From assembly GCF_014705605.1 (NCBI RefSeq), contig NZ_JACXIZ010000003.1, forward strand, positions 62,001 to 126,000: 64,000 nt of DNA, written 5' to 3'. The notes below the pieces were generated by a model. That model saw only the letters and a program-made list of their open reading frames with translations. It was not told the origin of the DNA and searched no databases. Made by a program: the position numbers and the translations under genes. This DNA is from Paenibacillus sabuli. Lineage in GTDB: Bacteria; Bacillota; Bacilli; Paenibacillales; Paenibacillaceae. Positions 27,943 to 36,915 of this stretch are shown here, in pieces (position 1 is the stretch's first letter; every line of letters starts with the position of its first letter).

Positions 27943-27980
27943 GGCCTCAAATTACGGTTTGCTTTCCGTGCTTTGAGGCC
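27943..27980 (+). terminator. Intra-operon hairpin before pxpA
   Basis: GGCCTCAAA / TTTGAGGCC, 9-bp perfect arms with an inner ACGG/CCGT pairing. It lies between the ubiD-type stop and pxpA and is followed by ATTTTAATAG after a short GC stretch. A weak terminator or processing site inside the operon. Confidence 0.5.
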
Positions 27981-28015
27981 GCCCGCATTTTAATAGACAC
28001 AGGAGGCTGCACATC

Positions 28016-28792
28016 ATGAAAACTGTCGATTTGAACTGTGATATGGGCGAAAGCTTCGGCGCGTATACGCTGGGCCGGGACGAAGAGGTGCTGAAGCACG
28101 TGACGTCGGCCAACATCGCCTGCGGCTTCCATGCCGGCGATCCGGCGACGATGCGCCGGACGGTCAAGCTGGCGCTCGCGCACGGCGTCGCGCTCGGCGC
28201 CCATCCGGGCTTGCAGGACTTGGCCGGCTTCGGCCGCCGCGACATGGACATCTCGCCGCAAGAAGCCTACGATCTGGTCGTCTATCAACTGGGGGCGCTC
28301 CAAGCGTTCGTCCGCGCCGAGGGCGCCAGCCTGCAGCACGTCAAGGCGCATGGCGCGCTCTACAACATGGCCGCCAAAAATGCCGCGCTCTCCGAGGGCA
28401 TCGCCGAGGCGGTGTACAAGGTCGCGCCCGAGCTGATCCTGTTCGGCCTGGCGGGCGGCGAGCTGGTGAAGGCAGGGCGAAAAATCGGCCTGCGCACGGC
28501 TAGCGAGGTGTTCTCCGACCGCACCTATCAGGCGGACGGCTCCTTGACCTCGCGCCGTCAGCCCGACGCGCTGATCACGGACGATCGGGAGTCGGCGGCC
28601 CAGGTCGTCCGGATGGTGAAGGAGGGCAGGGTGCTTTCCCGCCAAGGCGCGGATATCGCCATCGAGGCCGATACGATCTGCGTGCACGGCGACGGCGCCC
28701 ACGCCGTAGAATTCGCGCAGTTAATCCGCTCCTCACTGGAGCAGGCGGGTATCGTCGTCCAACCGATCGGGCAATCGCTCGCGGCACAATAA
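28016..28792 (+). CDS. pxpA: 5-oxoprolinase subunit PxpA-type (LamB/YcsF family)
   Basis: 258 residues. Signatures: [85 protein letters not shown] and the C-terminal [14 protein letters not shown]. It is the subunit that, with PxpBC, performs ATP-dependent lactam hydrolysis. ATG preceded by CAGGAGGCTGCACATC. Positioned between the decarboxylase and the flavoprotein rather than beside pxpBC, which places the lactam-opening step inside the same pathway. Confidence 0.94.
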   Translation: MKTVDLNCDMGESFGAYTLGRDEEVLKHVTSANIACGFHAGDPATMRRTVKLALAHGVALGAHPGLQDLAGFGRRDMDISPQEAYDLVVYQLGALQAFVRAEGASLQHVKAHGALYNMAAKNAALSEGIAEAVYKVAPELILFGLAGGELVKAGRKIGLRTASEVFSDRTYQADGSLTSRRQPDALITDDRESAAQVVRMVKEGRVLSRQGADIAIEADTICVHGDGAHAVEFAQLIRSSLEQAGIVVQPIGQSLAAQ

Positions 28793-28815
28793 GAGAGGAA
28801 AGGGAGCGAGCTGAG

Positions 28816-30516
28816 ATGGAAGCATTGCAACTGCAAGCCGACGTGCTGATCGTCGGCTCCGGCGCGGCCGGTCTGATCGCCGCGCGCGCGGCAGCCGACA
28901 AGGGCGCGAGCGTCATCCTCGTCGACAAGAGCCTGATCGGGCGCGGCGGCGCGACGATCCTGGCGCAAATGACGGTCGCCGTGGCGCTCGGGGAAGCGGA
29001 CGACGACAATCCGCAGGTTCACTTCGAGGATACGATGAAGGGCAGTCGCGGACTGGCCGATCCGGCGATCGTGCGCACGGTCGTGGAGCGCGGGCCGGAG
29101 GTCGTACTCGAAGCGGAGGGCTACGGCGTCAAGTGGGCGCGCACGAAGGAAGGCGCGCGCTCGCAAGCTTTTGCGCCCGGCCATACGCGCTCGCGCTGCG
29201 TCTATGTCGACATTCTCAATACCGGCGGCGCCACGTCGAACGGACTGAAGCGGGCGATCTGGAAGGACAGCAGCATCCGGCGCATCAAGAATGTCATGTT
29301 GACCAAGGTGGTCGTCGAGGACGGCCGTGCGGTCGGGGCGGTCGGCTTCGACATGGAGCAGGTGCGGCCGGTCGAGATCGCAGCGGCTTCCGTGATCCTG
29401 GCGACAGGCGGCCTGACCGAGGTGTTCGAGCGCAATAGCGCCTCGACCAACATGACCGGCGACGGCTACGTCCTCGCCGCGGAGGCCGGGGCGGAGCTGC
29501 GCGATATGGAGATGGTGCAGTTCTTCCCGATCGCCCATCTGTTCCCGCCGCTGGTCGGCATCGATCCGATCATGTGGGACCCGTTCCGCTACAAGCTGGG
29601 CGGGCGTCTGCTCAACGGGCTGCACGAGGAATTCATGGATAAGTACAACGGCGAGGTCGCCGGTAAATATACGGCCGCGCGGGACCAGACGACGCTGGCG
29701 ATCTTCCGCGAGGTCGAGGCCGGACGCGGTACGCCGCACGGCGGCGCTTATCTCGACTTCCGCATGGTGCCGGAGGACAAGCTGAAGGAAGCGTTCGGCC
29801 CGGTCATCGGCATCCTCGCCAATCAAGGCGTGGATCTGACGCGCGATCTGGTCGAGGTGGCGCCGATGGCGCACTTCATGCTCGGCGGCGTGCGCGTCGA
29901 CGAGGCGATGCGCACGCGCGTCCCCGGCTTGCTCGCCTGCGGCGAGCTGATCTACGGCATGCACGGCGCCAATCGCCTCTCGGGCAACGCCATCACCGAG
30001 GCGCTCGTCACCGGTCGCGTCGCCGGCGAGACCGCGGGCGAGGCCGGCGCCGAGCTGCGGCCGGAGGCGGTCAGCCGGGCGATGGCCGAGGAGTGGGAAC
30101 GGCTGCAGCGCTACTGGCATCCGTCGCAGACGGATCGCGACACGGCGTCGCTGCAGACCTTCAAGCGCAAGCTGCAGCAGATCATGTGGAAGGGCGCAGG
30201 TCCGCTGCGCACGGGCGAAGGGCTGGAGGAGGCGCTGACGGCGCTGCGCGCGCTGCGCGGCGAGCTGGATGCAATCGCACTGGCGCCGCATGCGCAGTAC
30301 GCGCTGCCGCTCGTCGAGAAGCTGGAAGCCAGGAGCATGCTCGAAGTGGCGGAGACGATCGTGATGGGCGCGCTCGCGCGCAAGGAGTCGCGCGGCGCGC
30401 ATACCCGGCTGGACTGGGACGCTACGCTGGAGACGCCGGTCAGCTCGAGCTTCACGCTGGAGCCGGACGGCGCATGGCGCATGGAGCAGATCGAGCTGCC
30501 CAGAGAGGAGCGATAA
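28816..30516 (+). CDS. Fumarate-reductase/aspartate-oxidase-like flavoprotein
   Basis: 566 residues. The N-terminal FAD site is ADVLIVGSGAAGLIAARAAA, followed by GRGGATILAQMTVAV. The capping/substrate region is at about 230-350, with AHFMLGGVRVDE and the CGELIYGMHGANRLSGNAI segment typical of FrdA/SdhA/AprA relatives. The C-terminal 110 residues are the helical fumarate-reductase C domain. It starts 24 nt after pxpA with AAAGGGAGCGAG and is followed 3 nt later by a 2Fe-2S protein, so the pair should form a two-subunit oxidoreductase. No membrane anchor or SdhB-size partner is present. Substrate unknown; reduction or oxidation of a ring or alkenoate is plausible (inference). Confidence 0.88.
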   Translation: MEALQLQADVLIVGSGAAGLIAARAAADKGASVILVDKSLIGRGGATILAQMTVAVALGEADDDNPQVHFEDTMKGSRGLADPAIVRTVVERGPEVVLEAEGYGVKWARTKEGARSQAFAPGHTRSRCVYVDILNTGGATSNGLKRAIWKDSSIRRIKNVMLTKVVVEDGRAVGAVGFDMEQVRPVEIAAASVILATGGLTEVFERNSASTNMTGDGYVLAAEAGAELRDMEMVQFFPIAHLFPPLVGIDPIMWDPFRYKLGGRLLNGLHEEFMDKYNGEVAGKYTAARDQTTLAIFREVEAGRGTPHGGAYLDFRMVPEDKLKEAFGPVIGILANQGVDLTRDLVEVAPMAHFMLGGVRVDEAMRTRVPGLLACGELIYGMHGANRLSGNAITEALVTGRVAGETAGEAGAELRPEAVSRAMAEEWERLQRYWHPSQTDRDTASLQTFKRKLQQIMWKGAGPLRTGEGLEEALTALRALRGELDAIALAPHAQYALPLVEKLEARSMLEVAETIVMGALARKESRGAHTRLDWDATLETPVSSSFTLEPDGAWRMEQIELPREER

Positions 30517-30518
30517 CG

Positions 30519-30830
30519 ATGGATAAGGTCACGCTGCAGATCGTACGCGGCAATCAGCAAGAAGGCGCGACAACCGAGCAGTACGAGGTGCCGTATATGG
30601 ATGGCATGAGCCTGCTCGACGCGATCTTCTGGATTCGGGAGCACGAGGACCCCTCCCTGTCGGTCCGCTACTCTTGCCGCTCGGCCAATGCTTGCAAGGA
30701 GTGCTCGGCCGTCGTCGACGGCAAGACCGGCTTCCTTTGCAGCATCCGCGCCAAGGCCGGCGAAACGGCGCGCATCGAGCCGATCACTGGTCGGCCCTGG
30801 ATCAAGGACCTGGTCACTGTGCTGGAATAG
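30519..30830 (+). CDS. Mini 2Fe-2S ferredoxin-like partner subunit
   Basis: 103 residues, corresponding only to the N-terminal plant-type 2Fe-2S domain of SdhB/FrdB; the C-terminal 4Fe-4S/3Fe-4S domain is absent. The cysteine pattern is C-x5-C-x2-C-x11-C (CRSANACKECSAVVDGKTGF then LC), one residue longer in the first loop than the usual C-x4-C. The ATG follows AGAGAGGAGCG inside the end of the flavoprotein gene. It probably delivers electrons to or from the adjacent FAD subunit. The 104-codon size is complete, with the stop immediately before the next ribosome site. Confidence 0.85.
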   Translation: MDKVTLQIVRGNQQEGATTEQYEVPYMDGMSLLDAIFWIREHEDPSLSVRYSCRSANACKECSAVVDGKTGFLCSIRAKAGETARIEPITGRPWIKDLVTVLE

Positions 30831-30841
30831 GAGGAATGAAG

Positions 30842-31684
30842 ATGGCTTGGATACAGCCACGCAGCGTGGCCGAAGCGGTCGAGCTGCTGCAGCAGCGCCG
30901 CGCCCGCGTCGTCTGTGGAGGAACGGATCTGTTCGTAGGCGGACCGGCGCGGCCGCTCGCCCCGGAGCAGGAGGACTGGCTCGATGTGCGGCGCATCCCC
31001 GAGCTATGCGGGGCGCGCCGTACCGAGGAGGGACTGGAGATCGGGGCGGCCGTCACCGCCGCCCAGCTGTGGGAGGAGGAGACTTACCGCGCGCTGCCGG
31101 CCCTGCAGCAGGCGGCGAAGATCGTCGGCGGCTGGCAGATTCAGAATCGGGCCTCGCTCGGCGGCAATGTCGCCAATGCCTCGCCCGCCGCGGACATGGT
31201 CGTGCCGCTGATGGCGTATCGGGCCAAGGTACGGCTGGCGGGGGCTTCCGGCGAGCGCCGCATGGCGCTGCAGGATTTCATTCGCGGTCCGCGCATGACG
31301 GCGCTGCAGGAGGGCGAGCTGATCGTCTCGCTGATCGTGCCCGAGCGGATGCTCGGCACGGCGCAGGTGTTCCTGCGCCACGACCAGCGCGCGGCTACCG
31401 ACATCTCGATTGTCTCGGTCGCCCTGGCGGCCGCGGTGGCCGGCGGCGAGATCGCCTGGGCGAGCGCTGCGGTCGGCGCCGCGGCGGCGCGCGCTTATAC
31501 GCTCTCCGAGGAAGAGGAGCAGCTATGGCGCGGACGCCTGGACGCCAAGGCGATGGCGCGGCTGGGCGCGCTCTATGCCGCCCGCAGCGCGCCGATCACG
31601 GACGTGCGCGCCGGCGAGGATTATCGCCGTTCGCTGGTGGATACCTATATCCAGCGCGCCGCCCGCACCGTCCTTGGGCAGTGA
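30842..31684 (+). CDS. Molybdenum hydroxylase FAD subunit (CoxM/XdhB-like)
   Basis: 280 residues from the ATG at 30842, 7 nt after AGGAGG; an ATG at 30836 is only 1 nt from it. FAD-binding signatures of the xanthine-dehydrogenase family are RVVCGGTDLFVGG and QIQNRASLGGNVANASPAAD. The C-terminal domain is CO_deh_flav_C-like. It transfers electrons from the 2Fe-2S subunit to the final acceptor. Unusually the three hydroxylase subunits are not contiguous: a dihydroxyphthalate-decarboxylase-like gene lies between this and the small subunit. Confidence 0.92.
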   Translation: MAWIQPRSVAEAVELLQQRRARVVCGGTDLFVGGPARPLAPEQEDWLDVRRIPELCGARRTEEGLEIGAAVTAAQLWEEETYRALPALQQAAKIVGGWQIQNRASLGGNVANASPAADMVVPLMAYRAKVRLAGASGERRMALQDFIRGPRMTALQEGELIVSLIVPERMLGTAQVFLRHDQRAATDISIVSVALAAAVAGGEIAWASAAVGAAAARAYTLSEEEEQLWRGRLDAKAMARLGALYAARSAPITDVRAGEDYRRSLVDTYIQRAARTVLGQ

Positions 31685-31723
31685 CATTTTTGACATAGCT
31701 ATGCAGAGAGGTGGAACCTGATT

Positions 31724-32683
31724 ATGACCGATACCAGGCTGACCCTGGCGATGTCCGAGAGCGATCGGACGGCGCGACTGCTCTCCGGCTCGCGCGTCCT
31801 CGAAGGCTTCGAGCTGGCGCCGCAGCAGGCCAGCATCGAGCGTATATTTGAAGTGCAAATGAACGAAGCGGCCTACGACATCTCCGAGCTGTCGCTGGCG
31901 TCTTACCTGATCGCGCGCGGGCGCGGCGAAGCGCGGCTGACGGCCATTCCGGCGTTCCTGTCGCGGTCGTTCCGCCACAATGCGATCTACGTCCGCTCGG
32001 ACAGTCCTTGGAAGCATCCGTCGGAGCTCAAGGGGCGGCGCTTCGGCTTTCCGGAGTATCAGATGACGGCGGCCGTCTGGGTGCGGGGCTTGTTCCGCCA
32101 CGAATGGGGCATCGCCAATGAAGAGATGGAATGGCTGACCTTCCGCCCCGAGAGAATCCCGGTTGAGACGCCGGCGACGCTGCAGGAGGGCGATATCTTC
32201 GAGGCGCTGGCAGCTGGCCGCGTCGACGCGATCATGACGGCGCGCCGGCCGCCGGCGCATCTGTTCCCGGATTCGGCCGAGGGCGGCGTGCTGCGGCGCC
32301 TCATCCCGGACGTGTGGGACGTCGAGCGGGCCTACTATGGTCGTACCGGGATCTTCCCGATCATGCATCTGACGTCCGTGCGGGCCGAGACGGCCGAGCG
32401 CCATCCCGAGCTGCCGCGCCGTCTCTACGAGCTGATGCTGGAGGTCAAGCGCGACGCTGCGGCCCAGATGCTGGAGACGATCAAGAATACGACCGTCAAT
32501 CCGTGGCTCTGGGAGAGCGCGGAGCGCGCGATGGGACTGATGAGCGGCGACTCCTGGCCGTACGGCGTGGCGGCCAATCGCGCGCAGATCGAGACCTTCA
32601 TTGCCTATCTGCAAGAGGACGGCATGCTGCAGCGCCCGCTGCAGGTGAACGAGGTGTTCCACCCGTCCGTGCTGGACACCTGA
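31724..32683 (+). CDS. 4,5-dihydroxyphthalate decarboxylase-like protein
   Basis: 319 residues, no signal peptide. The periplasmic-binding-protein-like fold of the Pht5 group is recognisable: LTLAMSESDRTARLLSGSR, YDISELSLASYLIARGRGE, IPAFLSRSFRHNAIYVRSDS and ELKGRRFGFPEYQMTAAVWV. Family members either decarboxylate dihydroxyphthalate without cofactor or have uncharacterised roles in aromatic-acid clusters. It lies inside the molybdenum-hydroxylase genes with GAGAGGTGGAACC upstream. It may act on a hydroxylated product or bind a pathway metabolite; which one cannot be decided from sequence. Confidence 0.82.
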   Translation: MTDTRLTLAMSESDRTARLLSGSRVLEGFELAPQQASIERIFEVQMNEAAYDISELSLASYLIARGRGEARLTAIPAFLSRSFRHNAIYVRSDSPWKHPSELKGRRFGFPEYQMTAAVWVRGLFRHEWGIANEEMEWLTFRPERIPVETPATLQEGDIFEALAAGRVDAIMTARRPPAHLFPDSAEGGVLRRLIPDVWDVERAYYGRTGIFPIMHLTSVRAETAERHPELPRRLYELMLEVKRDAAAQMLETIKNTTVNPWLWESAERAMGLMSGDSWPYGVAANRAQIETFIAYLQEDGMLQRPLQVNEVFHPSVLDT

Positions 32684-32705
32684 TACCGGAGAAGGGAGGC
32701 GCCCG

Positions 32706-33191
32706 ATGAACAGCGCACAACAGCAAGCGATGACATTGACGATTAATGGCCGCGAGACGGTCTGGGACGGCGACCCCTCGGCCTCGCTGGCCGACGTGCT
32801 GCGCGAGGGACAAGGATTGACCGGGACCAAGATCGGCTGCCGCACCGGCGAGTGCGGCGCCTGCACGGTGCTGATGGACGGCCGCCCGGTCGTCTCCTGC
32901 CTCGTGCCGGCGGGATCGGCCCAGGGCGAGCGCATCGAGACGATCGAAGGCCTGGCGGAGCGCGCGGATTACCAGGCGCTCGTCCAAGCGATGCTTGAGC
33001 ATGGCGGGGTGCAGTGCGGCTTTTGCACGCCCGGCGTGATGGTGACGACGTATGCCTGGATGCAGCAGCCGGAGCGATTCGACGGCGATCTGGGCGCCGC
33101 GCTCAAGAACAATCTGTGCCGCTGCACCGGCTATCTCGGCATCCTGCGAGCCGCCGAGCAGGCGCTCGCGGCGGGAGGAGGGGCGCGATGA
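32706..33191 (+). CDS. Molybdenum hydroxylase 2Fe-2S subunit (CoxS/XdhC-small-like)
   Basis: 161 residues. Plant-type cluster GCRTGECGACTVLMDG with the fourth Cys in VVSCLVPA, and the helical second cluster QCGFCTPGVMV plus NNLCRCTGY. It carries electrons from the molybdopterin subunit to the FAD subunit. ATG follows GAAGGGAGGCGCCCG. Its stop overlaps the large-subunit start by 4 nt. Length is normal (150-170). Confidence 0.94.
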   Translation: MNSAQQQAMTLTINGRETVWDGDPSASLADVLREGQGLTGTKIGCRTGECGACTVLMDGRPVVSCLVPAGSAQGERIETIEGLAERADYQALVQAMLEHGGVQCGFCTPGVMVTTYAWMQQPERFDGDLGAALKNNLCRCTGYLGILRAAEQALAAGGGAR

Positions 33192-35422
33192 AGACGCAGC
33201 TCAGCAAGTCGCCCGCCGATCTGCAGGCGAAGCTGGAGGGACAGACGCGGTACGTGCACGACATGCGCCTGCCCGGCCAACTCGTCGGCAAGATTCTGCG
33301 CAGCCCGCATCCGCATGCGCGTATCGTCCGGCTGGACGTCTCGCGCGCGCGCGCGATCAAGGGCGTGGTCGCGGTCCTCACCGGCGAGGATGTGCCGCAT
33401 CACACGTACGGCCCGACCAAGTTCAAGGATTGGAACATCCTCGCCCGCGACCGGGTGCTGTTCATCGGCGACGAGATCGCAGCCGTCGCCGCCGAGACCG
33501 ATGCCGCGGCGAAGCAGGCCATCGCGGCCATCGAGGTAGAGTACGAGGAGCTGCCGGGCGTCTTCGATCCCGAGGAGGCGATGCAGCCGGGCGCCCCGGT
33601 GCTGCACGAGACGATTGCCGGCGACAACCGCCCGATGCGGATCGCGCTCGAGCGGGGCGACGTGGAGCGGCACAAGCAAGAGGCGGCGGTCGTGAAGAGC
33701 GGCCGCTACCGCTCCAATCGCATCTACCAGGGGCACCTGGAGCCGATCGGCGCGATCGCCAGCTGGTCCGACGAGGAGGGCATCACGATCTGGGCGCCGT
33801 CGCACATTCCGTACCGGGCGCGCGAGACGTACGCCGCCGGCTTCGGCTTGCCGGAGGACAAGGTGCGGATCGTCGTGCCGCCGATCGGCGGCTCCTTCGG
33901 CTCCAAGTACGTGCTCAAGGTGCACGTCATCGCCGCCGCGCTGGCGATGGCGGCGCGGCGGCCGGTGAAGATCATCATGGACCGCTACGAGGATATGGTG
34001 ACGGCGCATCCGCGCGTGCCGCTCACCTTTGACCTGGAGATCGGCGCGGACCGCGAGGGCAATCTGTTGTACAAGGACGTCGTCGTCTACGCCGACGCCG
34101 GGGCGCGCGTGTATTGGAGTCCCAATGTAATCGCGACCGCCTGTACGCGTCCGGACAACATCTACCGCTTCCAGAGCGCCAAGTCCGAGGGCCATCTGTG
34201 CTATACCAACAATAGCCCGACGACCTGCATGCGAGGCTTCGGCAACGCGGAGATGCTGTTCGCGGTGGAGAGCGTCATCGACGAGATCGCGCTCGAGCTG
34301 GGGATGGATCCGGCCGAGCTGCGGCTGCGCAACATCGTGCGGCCCGGCGAGCGGACGATTCACGGCTACCGGCTCGACACCTGCCTGCTGGAGGAATGCA
34401 TCGACAAGGTCAAGGCCATCTCGGGCTGGGAGCGCCGCGCCGACCTGCCGCCGTACCGCGGCATGGGCATCGCGCTGGCGAATCACGTCTCCGGCTTCCG
34501 GGCGATTGATCCGCGCTTCGACGGCTCGACGGCGGTGCTGCGGCTCAAGGGCGACGGCTCGCTCGAGCTGGAGACCGGCGAGATCGAGCTCGGGCAGGGC
34601 ATGTCGCTCTCCTATGCGCGCATCGCCGCGCAGGTGCTGGGCGTGCCGGAGGGCTCGATCCTCGTCAAGTCCGGCGACACCGGCCGCTATCCGTTCGGGA
34701 TCGGCACGCTCGCCTCGCGCAGCACGGTGATGGGCGGCAATGCGGCCAAGCTGGCCGCCGAAGCGCTGCAGCGCCGCCTCGTCTCGCTGGCCTGCGAGGT
34801 GCTGGGCAAGGGCGCCTCGCTCGAGGACGGACGTATCCGCTACGGCGAGGAGACCTATCCGCTCAGCGAGGCGGCGGCCTGGCATCGCGCCCGCCATGCG
34901 GGCGAGGAGCTAACCGTGCGCGAGACGTATGTGCCGGATACCGAGATGCCGGATGCGACCTACTACGGTCATCCGTCGCCGAACTATCCGTTCGCCGCGC
35001 ATGTCGCCGAGGTCGAGGTCGATCCGGACACCGGCCGCACCCGCGTCGTCGGCTACTGGGCGGTGCACGATTCGGGCACGATCATCCACGAGACGATGGC
35101 CAAGGGGCAGGTATACGGCGCGGTCGCGCAGGGCATCGGCTGGGTGACGATGGAGGATCTGATCGTGGAGCAGGGCCGTGTGAAGAATCCGTCGATGATG
35201 GATTACCGCATGCCCGGCGCGCGCGACATCCCGAATATCGAGATCGCCTTCCTCGAAGGCGAGGATCCGAACGGCCCGCTCGGGGCCAAGTCGCTCGGCG
35301 AGGTCGCGCTCGATCCGGTGCCCGGGGCGATCGCCAATGCGATCGCCCATGCCACCGGCAAGCGCGGTTACGAGCTGCCGCTCTCCGCGGAGCGGGTGTG
35401 GCGGGCGATTCATTCGACGTAG
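33188..35422 (+). CDS. Molybdenum hydroxylase large subunit (XdhA/CoxL-like)
   Basis: 744 residues, starting at the ATG that overlaps the small-subunit stop. The Mo-molybdopterin cytosine dinucleotide domains show the HDMRLPGQLVGKILRSPHPH entry segment, PPIGGSFGSKYVLK (molybdopterin contact), TCMRGFGNAEMLFAVES and GAKSLGEVALDPVPGA with catalytic-type Glu705. It has neither the CO-dehydrogenase Ser-Cys-Arg active-site loop nor other features that fix a substrate. Enzymes of this class insert a water-derived hydroxyl next to nitrogen in heterocycles or oxidise aldehydes. It fits the hydroxylation step of the pathway. Confidence 0.94.
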   Translation: MKTQLSKSPADLQAKLEGQTRYVHDMRLPGQLVGKILRSPHPHARIVRLDVSRARAIKGVVAVLTGEDVPHHTYGPTKFKDWNILARDRVLFIGDEIAAVAAETDAAAKQAIAAIEVEYEELPGVFDPEEAMQPGAPVLHETIAGDNRPMRIALERGDVERHKQEAAVVKSGRYRSNRIYQGHLEPIGAIASWSDEEGITIWAPSHIPYRARETYAAGFGLPEDKVRIVVPPIGGSFGSKYVLKVHVIAAALAMAARRPVKIIMDRYEDMVTAHPRVPLTFDLEIGADREGNLLYKDVVVYADAGARVYWSPNVIATACTRPDNIYRFQSAKSEGHLCYTNNSPTTCMRGFGNAEMLFAVESVIDEIALELGMDPAELRLRNIVRPGERTIHGYRLDTCLLEECIDKVKAISGWERRADLPPYRGMGIALANHVSGFRAIDPRFDGSTAVLRLKGDGSLELETGEIELGQGMSLSYARIAAQVLGVPEGSILVKSGDTGRYPFGIGTLASRSTVMGGNAAKLAAEALQRRLVSLACEVLGKGASLEDGRIRYGEETYPLSEAAAWHRARHAGEELTVRETYVPDTEMPDATYYGHPSPNYPFAAHVAEVEVDPDTGRTRVVGYWAVHDSGTIIHETMAKGQVYGAVAQGIGWVTMEDLIVEQGRVKNPSMMDYRMPGARDIPNIEIAFLEGEDPNGPLGAKSLGEVALDPVPGAIANAIAHATGKRGYELPLSAERVWRAIHST

Positions 35423-35505
35423 CACCGGAAGGCCGCTCGGCGATTCATCGGGCGAGGCCTTCGCGGTAGCGGACAGACTATTGCGCATCGAAAGGAGCGA
35501 GGCGG

Positions 35506-36915
35506 ATGGAGGAGCTGCGGGACAGGCTGCGCGCGTGTATGGATGCGGGCGAGCCCTGCGTCGTCGCCGTGATCGTCCGGGTGGAGGGCTCGGCCTATCG
35601 CCGCGAGGGCGCGCGCTGCCTCATCCGCGCCGGCGGCGAGGTGCACGGCATCCTCAGCGGCGGCTGCATCGAGGAGGAGCTGTGCGCGTATGCGGAGGAG
35701 ATCCTGCGCAGCGGCCGCAGCCGGATGGTGCATTACGACTTCCGCACGGATGAGGACGCGGTGTGGGGCACGGGCGTCGGCTGCAACGGCGCAGTGACGA
35801 TCTGGCTGGAGCCGTTCGATCCGGCGAGCCGGCCGGAGCGGGCGCGCGCCATGCTGGACGACCTGGACAGGCGGATTGCCGCGGCCGAGCCGTACGAGGC
35901 GGTGACGGTGCTCGGCAGCTCCGATCCGCAGCGCTGGCCCGAGGGCACGCGGCTGCGTCGGCCAGCCGACGAATCCGGGACACCGGGCGCTGCGGAGGAG
36001 GAGTCTGCGGTGCGTGTGTCCCGCGGTGGAGCCGGAGAGCCGCTGGGCATGAGGGATATGGCGCAGTCTCCCGGCTTCCATACCGAGGTATGGGCGGACG
36101 GCGCCGAGCTGGAGCTGCTGATCGAGCCGGTCCGGCCGCGTCCCGAGCTGATCATCGTCGGCGTCGGCGATGACGCCCGCGTCCTGTGCCGGCTGGCGCG
36201 CCAGCTGGAGTGGAAGGTGCGCATCGTCTATCATGCGACCGATCGACTCAGCGCCGCGCGTTTTCCCGAGGCGAATGCCCTCACGGTCGTATCTCGCCTG
36301 GATTATCGGAGTGTGGCCGTGCGGGACGCGTATGTCGTCGTCATGACCCATCAGCTGGAGCTGGACAGTGCGGCGGTCACCCAATTGCTCGTGCCGGAGG
36401 CGGCCTATGTCGGTCTCGTCGGCTCGCGGTATCGGCTGCAGCGGATCCTCGCTGCGTTGACGGCCGAGCGGGGAGAGCCGGACGCTACGCTCCTGGACAA
36501 GCTGCATTCTCCCGTCGGGCTCGATATCGGAGCGGAGACGGCCGAGGAGATCGCGCTCAGCATTCTGGCGGAGGCCATGGCGCGGCGACGAGGCCGCGCA
36601 GGCGGTCCGCTGCGCGAGCTCGGCGCACTGGGCGGTCGTGCAGGGCCGAAGAATCACGACGAGTTCGAAGATCGCGGCGAGCCAGAGGGTCACGCCAGGT
36701 CAGGCGAGCAGGATGGGCGAGCAGCACGAGGCATGCGCGCCAAGCGTGAAGCGTCGGCGGGCGCAGCCGACGCGCAAGAGAGCAGCGGCGAAGCAGCGGC
36801 CTCCTCGTCGGAGGAGTCGTATGGCGACCGCCGGGTTCCGGCTATCTCCGCCGATCGTCAGAGTGCGGGGGCCGGACGTTCTGCTCGCGGGCACGTATTC
36901 AAAGGTGGGCGGTGA
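35506..36915 (+). CDS. XdhC-type molybdenum cofactor maturation factor with long C-terminal tail
   Basis: 469 residues. XdhC/CoxI N-terminal domain (GEPCVVAVIVRVEGSAYRRE, LSGGCIEEELCAYAEEIL, GTGVGCNGAVTIWLEP) and Rossmann domain at about 205-350 (ELIIVGVGDDARVLCRLARQ, AYVGLVGSRYRLQRIL). The family loads sulfurated cofactor into molybdenum hydroxylases. XdhC proteins usually end near residue 365; here about 105 residues of Arg/Gly/Ala/Ser-rich low-complexity sequence follow. A linker of Gly/Glu-rich sequence also sits at about 145-185. ATG follows AAAGGAGCGAGGCGG. The stop overlaps the next start. Confidence 0.9.
   Translation: MEELRDRLRACMDAGEPCVVAVIVRVEGSAYRREGARCLIRAGGEVHGILSGGCIEEELCAYAEEILRSGRSRMVHYDFRTDEDAVWGTGVGCNGAVTIWLEPFDPASRPERARAMLDDLDRRIAAAEPYEAVTVLGSSDPQRWPEGTRLRRPADESGTPGAAEEESAVRVSRGGAGEPLGMRDMAQSPGFHTEVWADGAELELLIEPVRPRPELIIVGVGDDARVLCRLARQLEWKVRIVYHATDRLSAARFPEANALTVVSRLDYRSVAVRDAYVVVMTHQLELDSAAVTQLLVPEAAYVGLVGSRYRLQRILAALTAERGEPDATLLDKLHSPVGLDIGAETAEEIALSILAEAMARRRGRAGGPLRELGALGGRAGPKNHDEFEDRGEPEGHARSGEQDGRAARGMRAKREASAGAADAQESSGEAAASSSEESYGDRRVPAISADRQSAGAGRSARGHVFKGGR

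Noticed and set aside
28558-34897. Several 400-600-codon minus-strand frames over the catabolic operon
   Set aside because: All overlap genes with clear family motifs and ribosome sites; stop-poor antisense frames are expected at this base composition.
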